Under the pieces are notes generated by a model. That model worked only from the letters and a program-made list of their open reading frames with translations. It was not told the origin of the DNA and did no database searches. DNA of 64,000 nucleotides from Asterias amurensis (taxonomy: Eukaryota; Echinodermata; Asteroidea; Forcipulatida; Asteriidae): assembly GCF_032118995.1 (NCBI RefSeq), contig NC_092661.1, forward strand, positions 3,226,501 to 3,290,500, read 5' to 3'. Shown piece by piece: positions 36,026-46,010 of the stretch (position 1 is its first letter; each line of letters starts with the position of its first letter). The position numbers were made by a program, and so were the translations under genes.

Positions 36026-36471
36026 GAGAGGTTTCGCAGAGTCGCGGATACAAATACGCATACAGATATCGAACAGTACGCGTTCGCGCCAAGTGAGCTG
36101 TGTAGTTTTGTTTTGCAAAATTCTAACGAATACCCTCAACTTGAGGCTCAAGAGGGCGCTATTAACCAAATGGCTGCACCCGTGGACAATAGCCATTTCT
36201 CTTTTTCTGAAGCATTGTGGTTAACAAATGTCCAACTACAGCCATGTATGATACCTCTAATAGACATGGTAAAAACCTTGTACATTAAAAAATAACAATT
36301 CGCTACAAAAACAAGAACAAAATATACTCGTTGTATGGCGACAGATTCGCGTTTTGAGCGACTATTCTAACTTGTGTACAACGGTTACACGTCACATGGA
36401 CCTCAAAAAGTGATGACGTATTATGACGTATCCGTTCACATAAGAGTATCGGTGACTCTGCGAAACCTCTC
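36026..36471. mobile_element. 446-bp TIR element with TA target site (Tc1/mariner-like MITE)
   Basis: 'gagaggtttcgcagagtc' and 'gactctgcgaaacctctc' are perfect inverses, flanked by TA at 36024-36025 and 36472-36473. TA duplication is typical of Tc1/mariner-class elements. Short frames inside match nothing known to me. Confidence 0.88.
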
Positions 36472-36634
36472 TATTGTCTCAAAAATTGATTGAGCTTACC
36501 TATGGTAATATTTTTCAGAATTTGCAGAAACATTTTGTTTAAAATTATCTTGGGAAACCTAGGCAGTACAACAAATCACAGCAAATCTTGCTTGTTCCAA
36601 AATTACATTCCCCTTGGCACATGATCGCAACCCA

Positions 36635-36972
36635 TTAAAGCCATTATACACTTTCGGAAAAGAAAACAAAATAAAAGTTCACAGATTTACAAATAACTTA
36701 CAGGGCTTACAGAAGGTAGTGGTGAAAGACTTCTCTTGAAATATTATTCCATGAAATGCTTTACTTTTTGAGAAAACATTAAAACAATTATCAATTCTCG
36801 ATAGCGAGAATTACGGATTTATTTTAAACACATGTCATGACACGGCGAAACGTGCGGAAACAAGGGTGGGTTTCCCCGCTATTTTCTCCCAACTCCGATG
36901 ACCGATTGAGCCTTAATTTTTACAGGTTTTTATTTTATATATAAATTTACCGAAAGTGTCCAATGGCTTAAA
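36635..36972. mobile_element. MITE related to family B
   Basis: 'ttaaagccattatacactttcgg' and 'ccgaaagtgtccaatggctta' are inverse. 'ctcccaactccgatgaccgattgagcc' follows the family B body pattern. Confidence 0.87.
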
Positions 36973-37127
36973 ACCACAAGAACGATCTACTATCTAGACT
37001 GAATCATCATGCTCAAGTAAGAAAGGAATCCTACATGAGTGAATACGGGAAGGCGCCCAATGGAGTGGTATTTGTAAAATTGGAATACATAAATTGCTAC
37101 CGCTCCCAACCCTTGAGACTTAGCATA

Positions 37128-37822
37128 CATGTAAATCCTTACTTGGTAAAGAGTAAAGGGTAGAGGTTGATAGTATAACACATTGTAGAGTGTCATGGCC
37201 GAGTGGTTAAGAGCATCGAATTCAAGTTCTGGTGCTAATTCACCGGAGTGTGGGTTCGAATCCCGGTCGTGACACTTGTGTCCTTGAGCAAGATACTTTA
37301 CTATAATTGCTTCTCTTCACCCAGGGGTATAAATGGGTACCTGCGAGGGTAGAGGTTGATATTGTGAATGAAAAGCTTTCGGAGCGCCACGGCAGCTCGG
37401 GGCTGTATACTCCCTAATGGGAGCTGAGAAAGATTAAAGGGATGTTTATTGGCCCTATGACCAGGGGACTAATGTAAAGCGCATTGATACAGTTTATTGT
37501 GAAATGCGCTATATAAGAACTTGTTGTTATTATTGTGAGAAACAGCTTCCTCTGAAGTAACATAGTTTTCAAGAAAGAAGTAATTTTCCACGAAGTTGAT
37601 TTCGAGACCTCAGATTTAGAATTTGAGGTCTCGAAATCAAGCATCTGAAAGCACACAACTTATGCGACAAAAGCGTTTTTTCTTTCAATATTATCTGGCA
37701 ACTTCGACGACCTATTGAGCTAAAATTTACACAGGTTTGTTATTTTATGCATATGTTGAGATACACCATGTGAGAAGACTGGTCTTTGACAATTACCAAC
37801 AGTGTCCAGTGTCTTTAAATTG
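37128..37822. mobile_element. Family B foldback split by a SINE insertion
   Basis: 'aaatccttacttggtaaagagtaaagggtagaggttgatagtataacacattgt' continues after the SINE as 'gtgagaaacagcttcctctgaagtaacatag' and ends 'accaacagtgtccagtgtcttt'. Confidence 0.92.
37190..37533 (+). mobile_element. tRNA-derived SINE nested in family B
   Basis: The head 'gtgtcatggccgagtggttaagagcatcgaattcaagttctggtgc..gtgggttcgaatcccggtcgtgacac' is the best-preserved tRNA-like head. The tail is 'aagcgcattgatac..aatgcgctatataagaac' plus (gtt/att)n. 'attgt' at both junctions suggests a short target duplication. Confidence 0.92.
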
Positions 37823-38183
37823 AATAAAGAAAAAATACTGTCTGGTCTACTACATCGTACACCTTACCATCAAACTTGAGGTTCTGGTAGTGAAGAGGAC
37901 CAGGACCTCGGCTCCTCATTTCTTCCTCCTCTGCCTTCCATTTCTTCCTCATCATCTCCCGATGCATGTCACTAGAGAAAAGATCTGGCAGTGACTCTTG
38001 CTTCATAGCTTTCTCTTTGTCGTCCTTCTCCCTAAGATATGCAAAACAAAAACAGGTATTAAAGTGAAGCTTATTATCTCATCCCCATCCGCCACCAGAG
38101 GGCAGTATTCTTCCCATCATGGCTGATTTAACAGTCTCCTCTTTCTCAATCTTTTAAGGCCACATGCCAACAAATATTATTAC

Positions 38184-38228
38184 CACTAGAGAGAAAATCT
38201 GGAGGTGATTCTTGCTTCATAGCTTTCT
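38184..38228 (-). repeat. Partial duplicate of a CCDC174 exon
   Basis: 'ccactagagagaaaatctggaggtgattcttgcttcatagctttct' repeats, with a few changes, the 5' part of the exon at 37868-38031. It lies about 200 bp away on the same strand. Confidence 0.85.
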
Positions 38229-38249
38229 ATAAGTCTAGGTGGGAGTTTG

Positions 38250-38834
38250 AGCTCAATAGGTCGTCAAAGCTGCCAGATAAGAATGAAAGAAAAAATGCCT
38301 TTGTCGCATAAGTTGTGTGCTTTCAGATGCTTGATTTCGAGACCTCAAATTCTAAATCTGAGGTCTCGAAATCAAATTCGTGGAAAATTACTTCTTACTC
38401 GAAAACTACTCCACCTCAGAGGGAGCCGTTTCTCACAACGTTTTATACTATCAACCTCTCCCCATTACTCGTTACCAAGTAAGGTTTTATGCTAATAATT
38501 ATTTTGAGTAATTACCAACAGTGTCCACTGCCTTTAACCTTAAAGGCAGTTTGATGTAGTTTTCGAGAAAGAAGCAATTTTCCACGAATTTGATTTTGAG
38601 ACCTCAGATTTAGAATTTGACGTCTCAAAATCATGCATCTGAAAGCACACAACTTCGTGTGACCATGGTGCGACCATGGTGCGACAAGGGTTTATTTTCT
38701 TTCATTAATATCTCGCAACTTCAACGACCGATTGAGCTCAAATTTTCATAGGTTTATTTTATGCATAAATGTTTAGATACACCAAATGTGAAGACTAGTC
38801 TTTGACAATTACGGATAGTGTCCAGAGTCTTTAA
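38250..38834. mobile_element. Two family B foldbacks in tandem
   Basis: The first (about 38250-38538) has the palindromic core 'gagacctcaaattctaaatctgaggtctc' and the right end 'gtgtccactgccttt'. The second (about 38545-38834) lacks its left arm, starting 'aaaggcagtttgatgtagttttcgag'. It contains a small 'gcgaccatggt' duplication. Confidence 0.9.
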
Positions 38835-38888
38835 CACAGATGTGTGTTGGGCATTTTATACTTACTCACTGTTTATCAGAACTATCAC

Positions 38889-39010
38889 AGGCAAATCACC
38901 CAGGTGGGATTTGAACCCATGACCTTTGCATTGCTAGAGCAGACACATGTATAACCCGGGCAAGTACTGAGTATACAGTGCTTTCATACACATCGGTGAA
39001 AGGGTAAACA
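38889..39010. mobile_element. Rearranged SINE (second family)
   Basis: The tRNA-like head is inverted ('ggtgggatttgaacccatgacctttgcattgctagagca' = minus strand). The body 'cgggcaagtactgagtatacagtgc..cacatcggtg' is in plus orientation, as at 29546. Confidence 0.7.
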
Positions 39011-39229
39011 AATTATATTATTTATCTCCGCTGCAAACTAACACCTGGAATATATTATAGTCAAAACAAACTTTTCTAAAAGTCACCTGGAAGTGGTATT
39101 TTTTCAAAATAAAGCTTGTGTTAACAATATCTGTGTTTTGATGAGTAGAATATGAATAAATAGTTAACTAAGGTTCCCAAAAAATTTGTTTTCTTTTTAT
39201 TTACAAATTTAAGAGTTATAGGCCCGAAC

Positions 39230-39505
39230 TGAGAGGGCGCTGTCTATGACGTCAATCGAGGCGCGACAGTTGAAGAGAAAATGTGTAGTCTGGCCCCGTA
39301 CACTATGTCTGGGTACCTGATCGGTATGATGCATACGTACAGAACTATCATGACTATGGTCACGACCCCATGTCTGCACGCACTATGGCTGCTGTGCGGA
39401 CGGCCCACTCGGATTACCCTGCACGGTGAATGGCATGCAGTGCTAACACAAGATCGCTTGGCGCTTGACGATTGGTGTAAGCTAAAAACATGCCCTCAAA
39501 GTTGA
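39230..39505 (+). other. GC-richer segment with an open frame of unknown status
   Basis: From 39281 a 74-codon frame is rich in Met, Thr, Cys and Leu but matches no family I know. The segment begins 'gagagggcgctgtctatgacgtcaatcgaggc'; its part 'gacgtcaatcgaggc' is inverted at 39904-39919 ('gcctcgattgatgtc'), so it may be the left side of another inverted-end element enclosing the THAP remnant. Confidence 0.3.
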
Positions 39506-39529
39506 AACATTACCCGAATTGTTTTCTCG

Positions 39530-39800
39530 TCAGGCAAATGCTCCTTTAAGTTCATCACGTCTTTCAGGTACCTTCTTCGACGTCCCACAAGCTAGAAAAA
39601 TTGTTGGGATGGTGTCATGTTTTAGAATACCTTTTCCCTTCATGTCAAATGTGTGGTGTATTGTATTGCGGATTCGAAGCACGATAGTTCGAAGTGTTCG
39701 CTGCACAGCGCTGAAAAAAGACAATTGACCGACCACTTTGCAAACTGACCCAATCTATAGTTGTTTTACTGCATCTAGCAGCAATACACCTGGTCGGCAT
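39530..39800 (-). pseudogene. THAP zinc-finger domain remnant
   Basis: From the ATG at 39800-39798 the minus strand reads MPTRCIAARCSKTTIDWVSLQ, the start of a C2CH THAP domain. In another frame comes LCSEHFELSCFES (the CxxHF half of the motif), and in a third FDMKGKGILKHDTIPTIF, the usual end of the domain with its PTIF. The middle of the domain, with the conserved Trp region, is shortened. At least two frame changes separate the blocks, so it cannot be functional as read. THAP domains occur in cellular regulators and in P-element-type transposases; which one this came from is unclear. Confidence 0.75.
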
Positions 39801-40082
39801 TGCCGGAAAAATGCAAGAAAAAACTTTTTTTGAAATGCACAAAATCACGACTAGGACTTGCATGTACTTGCACATATGTTTGATGTTCAATCGAGGCAAA
39901 GTCTGCCTCGATTGATGTCACAAAAGGGGTAGGCGGAGTCACCCCCTAAACAACTTTATCTTTTTTTTTAACATATAAATCGTGACAAACAATTACTAAA
40001 CAAAATATGTTATTGTTTATCAACATAAACTCTTATGTTTGGAGAAAACAAAATTATATTTCCAGGTGACTTTAAGTTTTAG

Positions 40083-40880
40083 CTGTTTTGAAACAGGAAA
40101 CCCACTTCACAGTAAGCTTGGGCGATACCAATTTGGAAACGATTTTGATATCGGATCGATTTGGTTTTAATCGAAATATCGATATATCGGTAATACGCGA
40201 TATCACTTAAGTATGGCAATATCGTGATGTATTTCCTTGCTGAGACATCTTGCACCCCATAGGTTTGGAGTAAAACCAGAAGTATAGGTCATTAGAACAC
40301 CTCTCTTATACTATGACTGTCTCTTCTACAACTTTTACTCGGAGTTTGATGACTGATGATGTCAAATTTAACTAATCGCGATTATATCGAATATCGCGAT
40401 ATATTGTTGGCGATATATCGTGAATAAAATAAATCGATATCGCCCAAGCTTACTTCACTGTCCAGAAGGATGTAGGCATGGGTATCATCCACTAGGAGCC
40501 ACCTACTCCTAGGGCTGAAACAGGGTTACCCCCTTCACAGTCCAAGGATGTAGGCATCATCCACTAGGAGCCACCTACTCCTGGGGCTGAAACAGGGTTA
40601 CCCCCTTCACAGTCCCTAAGGATGTAAGCATGGGTATCATCCACTAGGAGCACCTACTCCTAGGGCTGAAACAGGGTTACCCCCTTCACAGTCCCTAAGG
40701 ATGTAGGCATGGGTATCATCCACTAGGAGCCACCTACTCCTGTGGCTGTTACCCCCTTCACAGTCTGTAAGGATGTAGGCATGGGTATCATCCACTAAGA
40801 GCCACCTACTCCTAGGGCTGAAACAGGGTTACCCCCTTCTCAGCCCGTAAAGATGTAGGTATGGATATCATCCACTAGGA
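40083..40880. repeat. About 100-bp tandem repeat, about 5 copies, first unit interrupted
   Basis: Units read 'cttcacagtccctaaggatgtaggcatgggtatcatccactaggagccacctactcctagggctgaaacagggttaccccc'. The fragment 'gttttgaaacaggaaacccacttcacag' at 40084-40112 is the end of one unit; the next unit resumes at 40453 after an inserted MITE. Confidence 0.92.
40113..40452. mobile_element. hAT-like MITE with 8-bp target-site duplication
   Basis: Ends 'taagcttgggcgata' and 'tatcgcccaagctta' are perfect inverses. It is flanked by CTTCACAG (40105-40112) and CTTCACTG (40453-40460), an 8-bp duplication with one later change. The 8-bp size fits hAT elements. The interior is rich in 'cgatatatcg'-type palindromes. 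Confidence 0.93.
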
Positions 40881-41372
40881 GCATGGCTGGTGGAGCAAAA
40901 TGTACTACCTTCAAAACTTCTTAGGGAATGAACAATGCATCTTATATTATTTACCTTGATTTATCCAATGCATTTTCTTCTTCTGCTGTAAGAACTTTAA
41001 CCTTCTCAGCTCGGGACTGAACTCCGGCATTCTTCTTGGTCCAGAAACTTGCTTTCTGTAAAAAAAATAAAAAGGAAAAAAGACCAATAACCACAAGAGT
41101 TTGATGGCTTAAAGGGTCTGGGTACTTTTTTGTAACACAAAACACGAAGTCCACAGATTTAGATTAAATTTACAATTTTACATACACCGTTTGAAGGTTA
41201 TGATAGTAGAAAGATTTCCTTAAAATAATGATTTGCTGAGGTTCTGCAGTTTTAGAGAAATGAGTAAAACAATGCCACAAAAAAATAATTTTTGTCTCAG
41301 TTTTTCTGCCATAAAAAGTATTTTAATATTTTAATACTCTTTACAGCAAAATTGCATTTTTGTCATAACTGG

Positions 41373-41424
41373 TTAAAGGCAGTGGACACTATTGGTAATT
41401 ACCAATAGTGTCCACTGCCTTTAA
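41373..41424. repeat. 52-bp perfect palindrome made of fused family B ends
   Basis: The 26-bp family B terminus beginning TTAAAGGCAGTGGACACT is joined directly to its inverse with no interior. Confidence 0.97.
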
Positions 41425-41505
41425 TATGTTTTTACATGCTAAAATAATGTTTGTCTCACTGAGACGAAAATTATTTTTGTGACTCAGGTTTTACTCATAT
41501 TATTT

Positions 41506-41960
41506 GCGATAAAAAAGTGTGATAAGTGCAATTGGTTCTTTAACATGCGTTACACAACACATGGGACCAACTGCTTTACGTCCCATCCGAAGGACGAAGC
41601 AATGGTGAAGTGTCTTGTTTAAAGGAACACGTTGCCTTGGATCGGTCGAGTTGGTCTTTGAAAAGCATTTGTAACCGTTTTTTATAAAATGCATATGGGT
41701 AGAAAGATGTTGTAAAAGTAGAATACAATGATCCACACAAACATGCCTCGAAATTGAGTGGTTTTCCTTTTACCTCGTCGACTAACACGTCGGCCATTTA
41801 TGGGGGTCAAAATTTTGACTCCCATAAATGGCCAACCATGTTAGTTCGCACAGTAGAAGGAAAACCACACGTGTCACAGCTGGGGATTCGAACCCACACC
41901 CTGCTGATCAGAAAAAACAAAGTTTGAGTTCGGTGCTCTTTACCGCTTGGCCACGACACT
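41506..41960 (-). mobile_element. SINE (minus) interrupted by a family C foldback
   Basis: The minus-strand SINE head is at 41870-41960 ('gattcgaacccacaccctgctgatcag' to 'ccgcttggccacgacact'). Its body goes on at 41506-41618 ('catgggaccaactgctttacgtcccatccgaaggacgaagcaatggtgaagtgtcttg'). The foldback 41619-41869 separates them. Confidence 0.82.
41619..41869. mobile_element. Foldback family C
   Basis: Starts 'tttaaaggaacacgttgccttggatcggtcgagttggtc'. The centre is the palindrome 'ggccatttatgggggtcaaaattttgactcccataaatggcc'. The right arm is shortened. Other copies are at 25800 and 55012. Confidence 0.9.
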
Positions 41961-42203
41961 TCCATGGGGGTGTCAAACATAAGTGAACATGGTGAATAAC
42001 CACCTTTGCAGACAGAGCCTCAGTTCAGTTCATCCCAGGTCCAGCCTACCTTAGGAACAGGTTTAGCCTTGACTGTAGTAGAGTTCTGTTGAAGTCGTTC
42101 TTTCCTGAGTGCTTCGTGTTTCCAGGAATAACTCCGCCTTCAAACCAACAAGCTGCAAAAGAAGAAAGTGATCACATTGATTAAAGTCAAATTATTAACT
42201 CCT

Positions 42204-43150
42204 GACGATGACTAGAGCAAGGTAGTCGAAATGTTGAGACCAATTAAAGAACTCACTCCGCGGTAGCGCAGTTAATAGCGTTCCTGTAAGCTAAAGTAGT
42301 GCCAATTTCCTATCTTCCGCCCGGGTATAGTTAAAAAGCAGAGGACAGAGAAACGAGAAGTCTCCTGAACAATCCAATTTGGGTCACAGTGTTTTGTCTA
42401 TCCTGGCTGGCTTAAGTTGGTTATGTTGTTTATTGGTTCCTTTGTTTTTTTCTGATTATGTTGTTTTGTCATATTTTTAGTTTTTTAATAATATGTCTGG
42501 AGATGTTCTTTGTTTTTTGTGTTGTTGTGTTGTTCTTCTTTGTTTTTTGTGTGTTGTTGTTGATTTGTTGTTGTTGTTGTGTTTTTGTTGTTTTGTTATT
42601 GTTGTTTCTTTAGGTTGTTGTTGTTTGGTTTGTTTTTGCTTTGTTGTTTCTTTGGATTGTTGTTATTGTTGTTGTTGTTGTCCCTGTTGCTGTTGTTGTC
42701 CCTGTTGCTGTTGTTGTCCCTCTTGTTGTTGTTGTCCCTATTGTTGTTGTCTCTGTTTTGTTTTTCTCCCCGTTGTCTTACTTGGTTGCCCAACCACCCC
42801 CTCTCTTCCCCACTCTTTTCTTCCAACTGCGTTTTGTATATAATAATTTCTTGTCAATATTTGTTTTATTTTAAAAATTTTGATTTATTCATGTTATTGT
42901 TTTTGCTATTTTTCCTGATTCTGTTTACTTGTTTTGTAGTATTATACTGTACTTTTGTGAACGTTATTGTCTTGTGGTCGAATAAATACTAATTATAATA
43001 ATGATAATAATAATTCTACTCCGCGATAGTAGTATGTATACAGAAAGACAGTTCTCTAAGAACAAACTCTACCTGGCAAGTAGATACACACACATGGTGT
43101 TACAGCAAACCAAACATAAATTGATACCGCGGCTTGCCATGCAATACCTA
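42204..43150 (+). repeat. Interspersed repeat family D, split by an insertion
   Basis: Matches 26845-27145 in reverse. The left piece is 42204-42378 (ending 'gaacaatc'), the right piece 43013-43150 (starting 'tctactccgcg'). The intact copy reads straight through ('cgaacaatctactccg'). Confidence 0.82.
42379..43012 (+). mobile_element. Retroposon 3' end nested in family D, with GTT-rich minisatellite
   Basis: The insertion ends 'gtcttgtggtcgaataaatac' plus an ATAATAATG-type tail, as expected for a retroposon 3' UTR with an AATAAA signal. It contains (GTT)n and 'tgctgttgttgtccc' repeats at about 42536-42760. Coding frames here are low-complexity Leu/Cys or Asn repeats and are not taken as genes. 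Confidence 0.65.
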
Positions 43151-43179
43151 GAATATATTCATTTCTGTTTTAGTGTGAA

Positions 43180-43213
43180 CTTTTTTTTTTTTTTTTTTTG
43201 GGGGGGGGGGGGG
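43180..43213. repeat. Poly-T/poly-G tract
   Basis: A run of T followed directly by a run of G. It is a likely site of length error in the assembly. Confidence 0.95.
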
Positions 43214-43655
43214 TGTTTCAAAATAACTGGGGCAGCATCTCAGCATAAAAAGTTTGTTTTCCATTCAAAAATTATTTCACCTCTTGAAACTCAAAATGTT
43301 GAGCGATTGAGTCACTCTATCGTATTGGTAACTTTTTCGATGTTCCTTTTTTTTATATTCTTTATTAAAAACTTTAGGTTTTTTGTATCAATTTGATCAG
43401 TGAAAAACTTCATGATGGACATGATGGACCATGTTTTGAGTCTGTGTTCAGTAGAAAGGCTAGAAGAGTTGACTTGTAGGCCTAGACAATTGTATTGGGA
43501 AAAGTTTATGTATCACACCACCACTTTTTGCTTTTCATTCAATATGAAATAATATCAAGTTTTATTACCTCAATCAATGAGATATCCCTTTTTGTAAAAT
43601 GAGTGAAAAGTGGCGGCAGGGATGCGGAAAGTTTACTCCTACCTACCTACATGTG

Positions 43656-43719
43656 GAACTATTTCGGTTTCATCCGGCTATCGACGGGAGACGATAGCCG
43701 GACGAAATCGAAATAGTTC
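43656..43719. repeat. Hairpin, 28-bp arms, 8-nt loop
   Basis: 'gaactatttcggtttcatccggctatcg' pairs with 43692-43719 with two mismatches. A tandem duplication of about 90 bp ('ctagtaattagtatgg.gtacggaaa.ttatccttgtt') follows at 43718-43895. Confidence 0.93.
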
Positions 43720-44399
43720 TAGTAATTAGTATGGCGTACGGAAAATTATCCTTGTTCTTGTTGTTGTAGTTGTAATTGTATTGATTGATGACTTTAGTTT
43801 AGAAGAGAGTTCTAGTAATTAGTATGGAGTACGGAAAGTTATCCTTGTTGTTGTTGTTGTAGTTTGTAATTGTATTGATTGATGACTTTAGAAGAGAAAT
43901 TCATTTAGGACGTTGGTAAAACGCGGAACGATTGCGGAACGACGGAATGGCGGAACGCTTTTATATACGATGTAACAGATTGTATTGCACGTATGTACAT
44001 ATGTACATACATACGTACGTGTATCCATGAAGCATGAAGGTAGAAATATGGAGGTAGCTAGATGGCAAGACGACTGTAGAATTTGCTGCATATATTCCAG
44101 TGTATAGAAAGTCTTTGGAATGATACTTTGTACTTACCAGTGCGTTCTTTCATTGGACAACTTGGCATTTCAAGATTATTTTTTAGAAAGGTTCTTCGTG
44201 CATGATGACATTATGCATTAACATGGAGCACTGCTGAAGTCCATGGCTGAACTACAACGAGTGTACAACTGTGTGTAATTTGTATGCATGACCCACACGC
44301 GCATACTGTGTATGTACATAGGCTTCATCCCCCTATTATGGCTGATGATGGTGCATTGCGCGAACGAAATATAAAGGGGGGGGGGGCATGATAAATGAG

Positions 44400-46010
44400 C
44401 AAAAACACCATCAAGGACGGGGTGCTCCACCAATTCCAATATACCAAAATATTCTTTAAGGACTCCTCTTTCATACTAGCTATCCAAAATAGTGGAGCAC
44501 CCCGTCAATGAGGTCGAAAAAATTAGTTCTTTTGGCGGAACGTTTTTAAGCCACCATTAACACGTACAGTGCATTGCGCGAACTGAAACAAAAAAAGGGG
44601 GTACATCGACGGACAAAAACACCATCAAGGACGGGGTGCTCCACCAATTCCAATATACCAAAATATTCTTTAAGGACTCCTCTTTCATACTAGCTATCCA
44701 AAATAGTGGAGCACCCCGTCAATGAGGTCGAAAAATTGAGTTCTTTTGGCGGAACGTTTTAATGCCACCATTAACACGTACAGTGCATAGCGCGAACTGA
44801 AACAAAATAAGGGGGGTACATCGACGGGCAAAAACACCATCAAGGACGGGGTGCTCCACCAATTCCAATATACCAAAATACTCTTTGAGGACTCCTCTTT
44901 CATACTAGCTATCCAAAATAGTGGAGCACCCCGTCAATGAGGTCGAAAAAATTAGTTCTTTTGGCGGAACGTTTTTAATACACCATTAACACGTACAGTG
45001 CATAGCGCGAACTGAAACAAAATAAGGGGGGCACATGGATGAGCAAAAACACCATCAAGGACGGGGTGCTCCACCAATTCCAATATACCAAAATATTCTT
45101 TAAGGACTCCTCTTTCATACTAGCTATCCAAAATAGTGGAGCACCCCGTCAATGAGGTCGAAAAAATTAGTTCTTTTGGCGGAACGTTTTAATGCCACCA
45201 TTAACCGTACAGTGCATAGCGCGAACTAAAAATAAGGGGGGTACATCGACGGGCAAAAACACCATCAAGGACGGGGTGCTCCACCAAGTCCAATATACCA
45301 AAATATTCTTTAAGGACTCCTCTTTCATACTAGCTATCCAAAATAGTGGAGCACCCCGTCAATGAGGTCGAAAAAATTAGTTCTTTTGGCGGAACGTTTT
45401 AATGCCACCATTAACACGTACAGTGCATAGCGCGAACTGAAACAAAATAAGGGGGGTACATCGACGGGCAAAAACACCATCAAGGACGGGGTGCTCCACC
45501 AATTCCAATATACCAAAATATTCTTTAAGGACTCCTCTTTCATACTAGCTATCCAAAATAGTGGAGCACCCCGTCAATGAGGTCGAAAAAATTAGTTCTT
45601 TTGGCGGACATTTTTAATGCCACCATTAACACGTACAGTGCATAGCGCGAACTGAAACAAAATAAGGGGGGTACATCGACGGGCAAAAACACCATCAAGG
45701 ACGGGGTGCTCCACCAATTCCAATATACCAAAATATTCTTTGAGGACTCCTCTTTCATACTAGCTATCCAAAATAGTGGAGCACCCCGTCAATGAGGTCG
45801 AAAAAATTAGTTCTTTTGGCGGAACGTTTTTAATGCCACCATTAACACGTACAGTGCATAGCGCGAACTGAAACAAAATAAGGGGGGTACATGGATGAGC
45901 AAAAACACCATCAAGGACGGGGTGCTCCACCAATTCCAATATACCAAAATATTCTTTAAGGACTCCTCTTTCATACTAGCTATCCAAAATAGTGGAGCAA
46001 CCCGTCAATG
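44400..46010. repeat. Left-arm tandem array, about 214-bp units
   Basis: Each unit has 'gacggggtgctccaccaattccaatataccaaaatattctttaaggactcc' ... 'agtggagcaccccgtcaatgaggtcgaaaaaattagttcttttggcggaacg' ... 'gtacagtgcatagcgcgaactgaaac'. Units also carry an internal 15-bp inverted pair (gacggggtgctccac / gtggagcaccccgtc). Confidence 0.96.

Larger units (their letters stand above)
31846..42152 (-). pseudogene. CCDC174: CCDC174 homologue, disrupted, exons missing
   Basis: Five minus-strand exons match coiled-coil domain protein 174, a conserved nuclear protein linked to the exon-junction complex/splicing. Exons: 42152-42050 (LVGLKAELF, then KHEALRKERL in a shifted frame), 41055-40955 (FWTKKNAGVQSRAEK, ALDKSR), 38031-37868 (LPDLFSSDMHREMM, GPGPLHYQNL), 35515-35421 (MGVGYFDFSKDE, MLSHLRDK) and 32116-31846 (TLDQRTM, a basic/acidic coiled coil, ending PARTWDIRKG). 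Splice sites and phases are good throughout. Defects: one extra base at 42124; an in-frame TGA at 32053-32051 at the end of LKAKCKAALKA, where CGA to TGA would explain it; no exon for the long middle segment between the second and third exons; and no C-terminal exon between here and QRSL1. Intron-retaining, so a decayed duplicate rather than a processed copy; local assembly errors cannot be excluded. Confidence 0.87.

Noticed and set aside
35764..36295. Open frames of about 100 codons on the plus strand
   Set aside because: They run across a family B end and a TA-flanked MITE; no domain and no splice support.
42493..42992. Long Leu/Cys-rich or Asn-rich frames
   Set aside because: Translations of the GTT/CAA-rich minisatellite in a retroposon 3' region; low complexity, several frames open at once.
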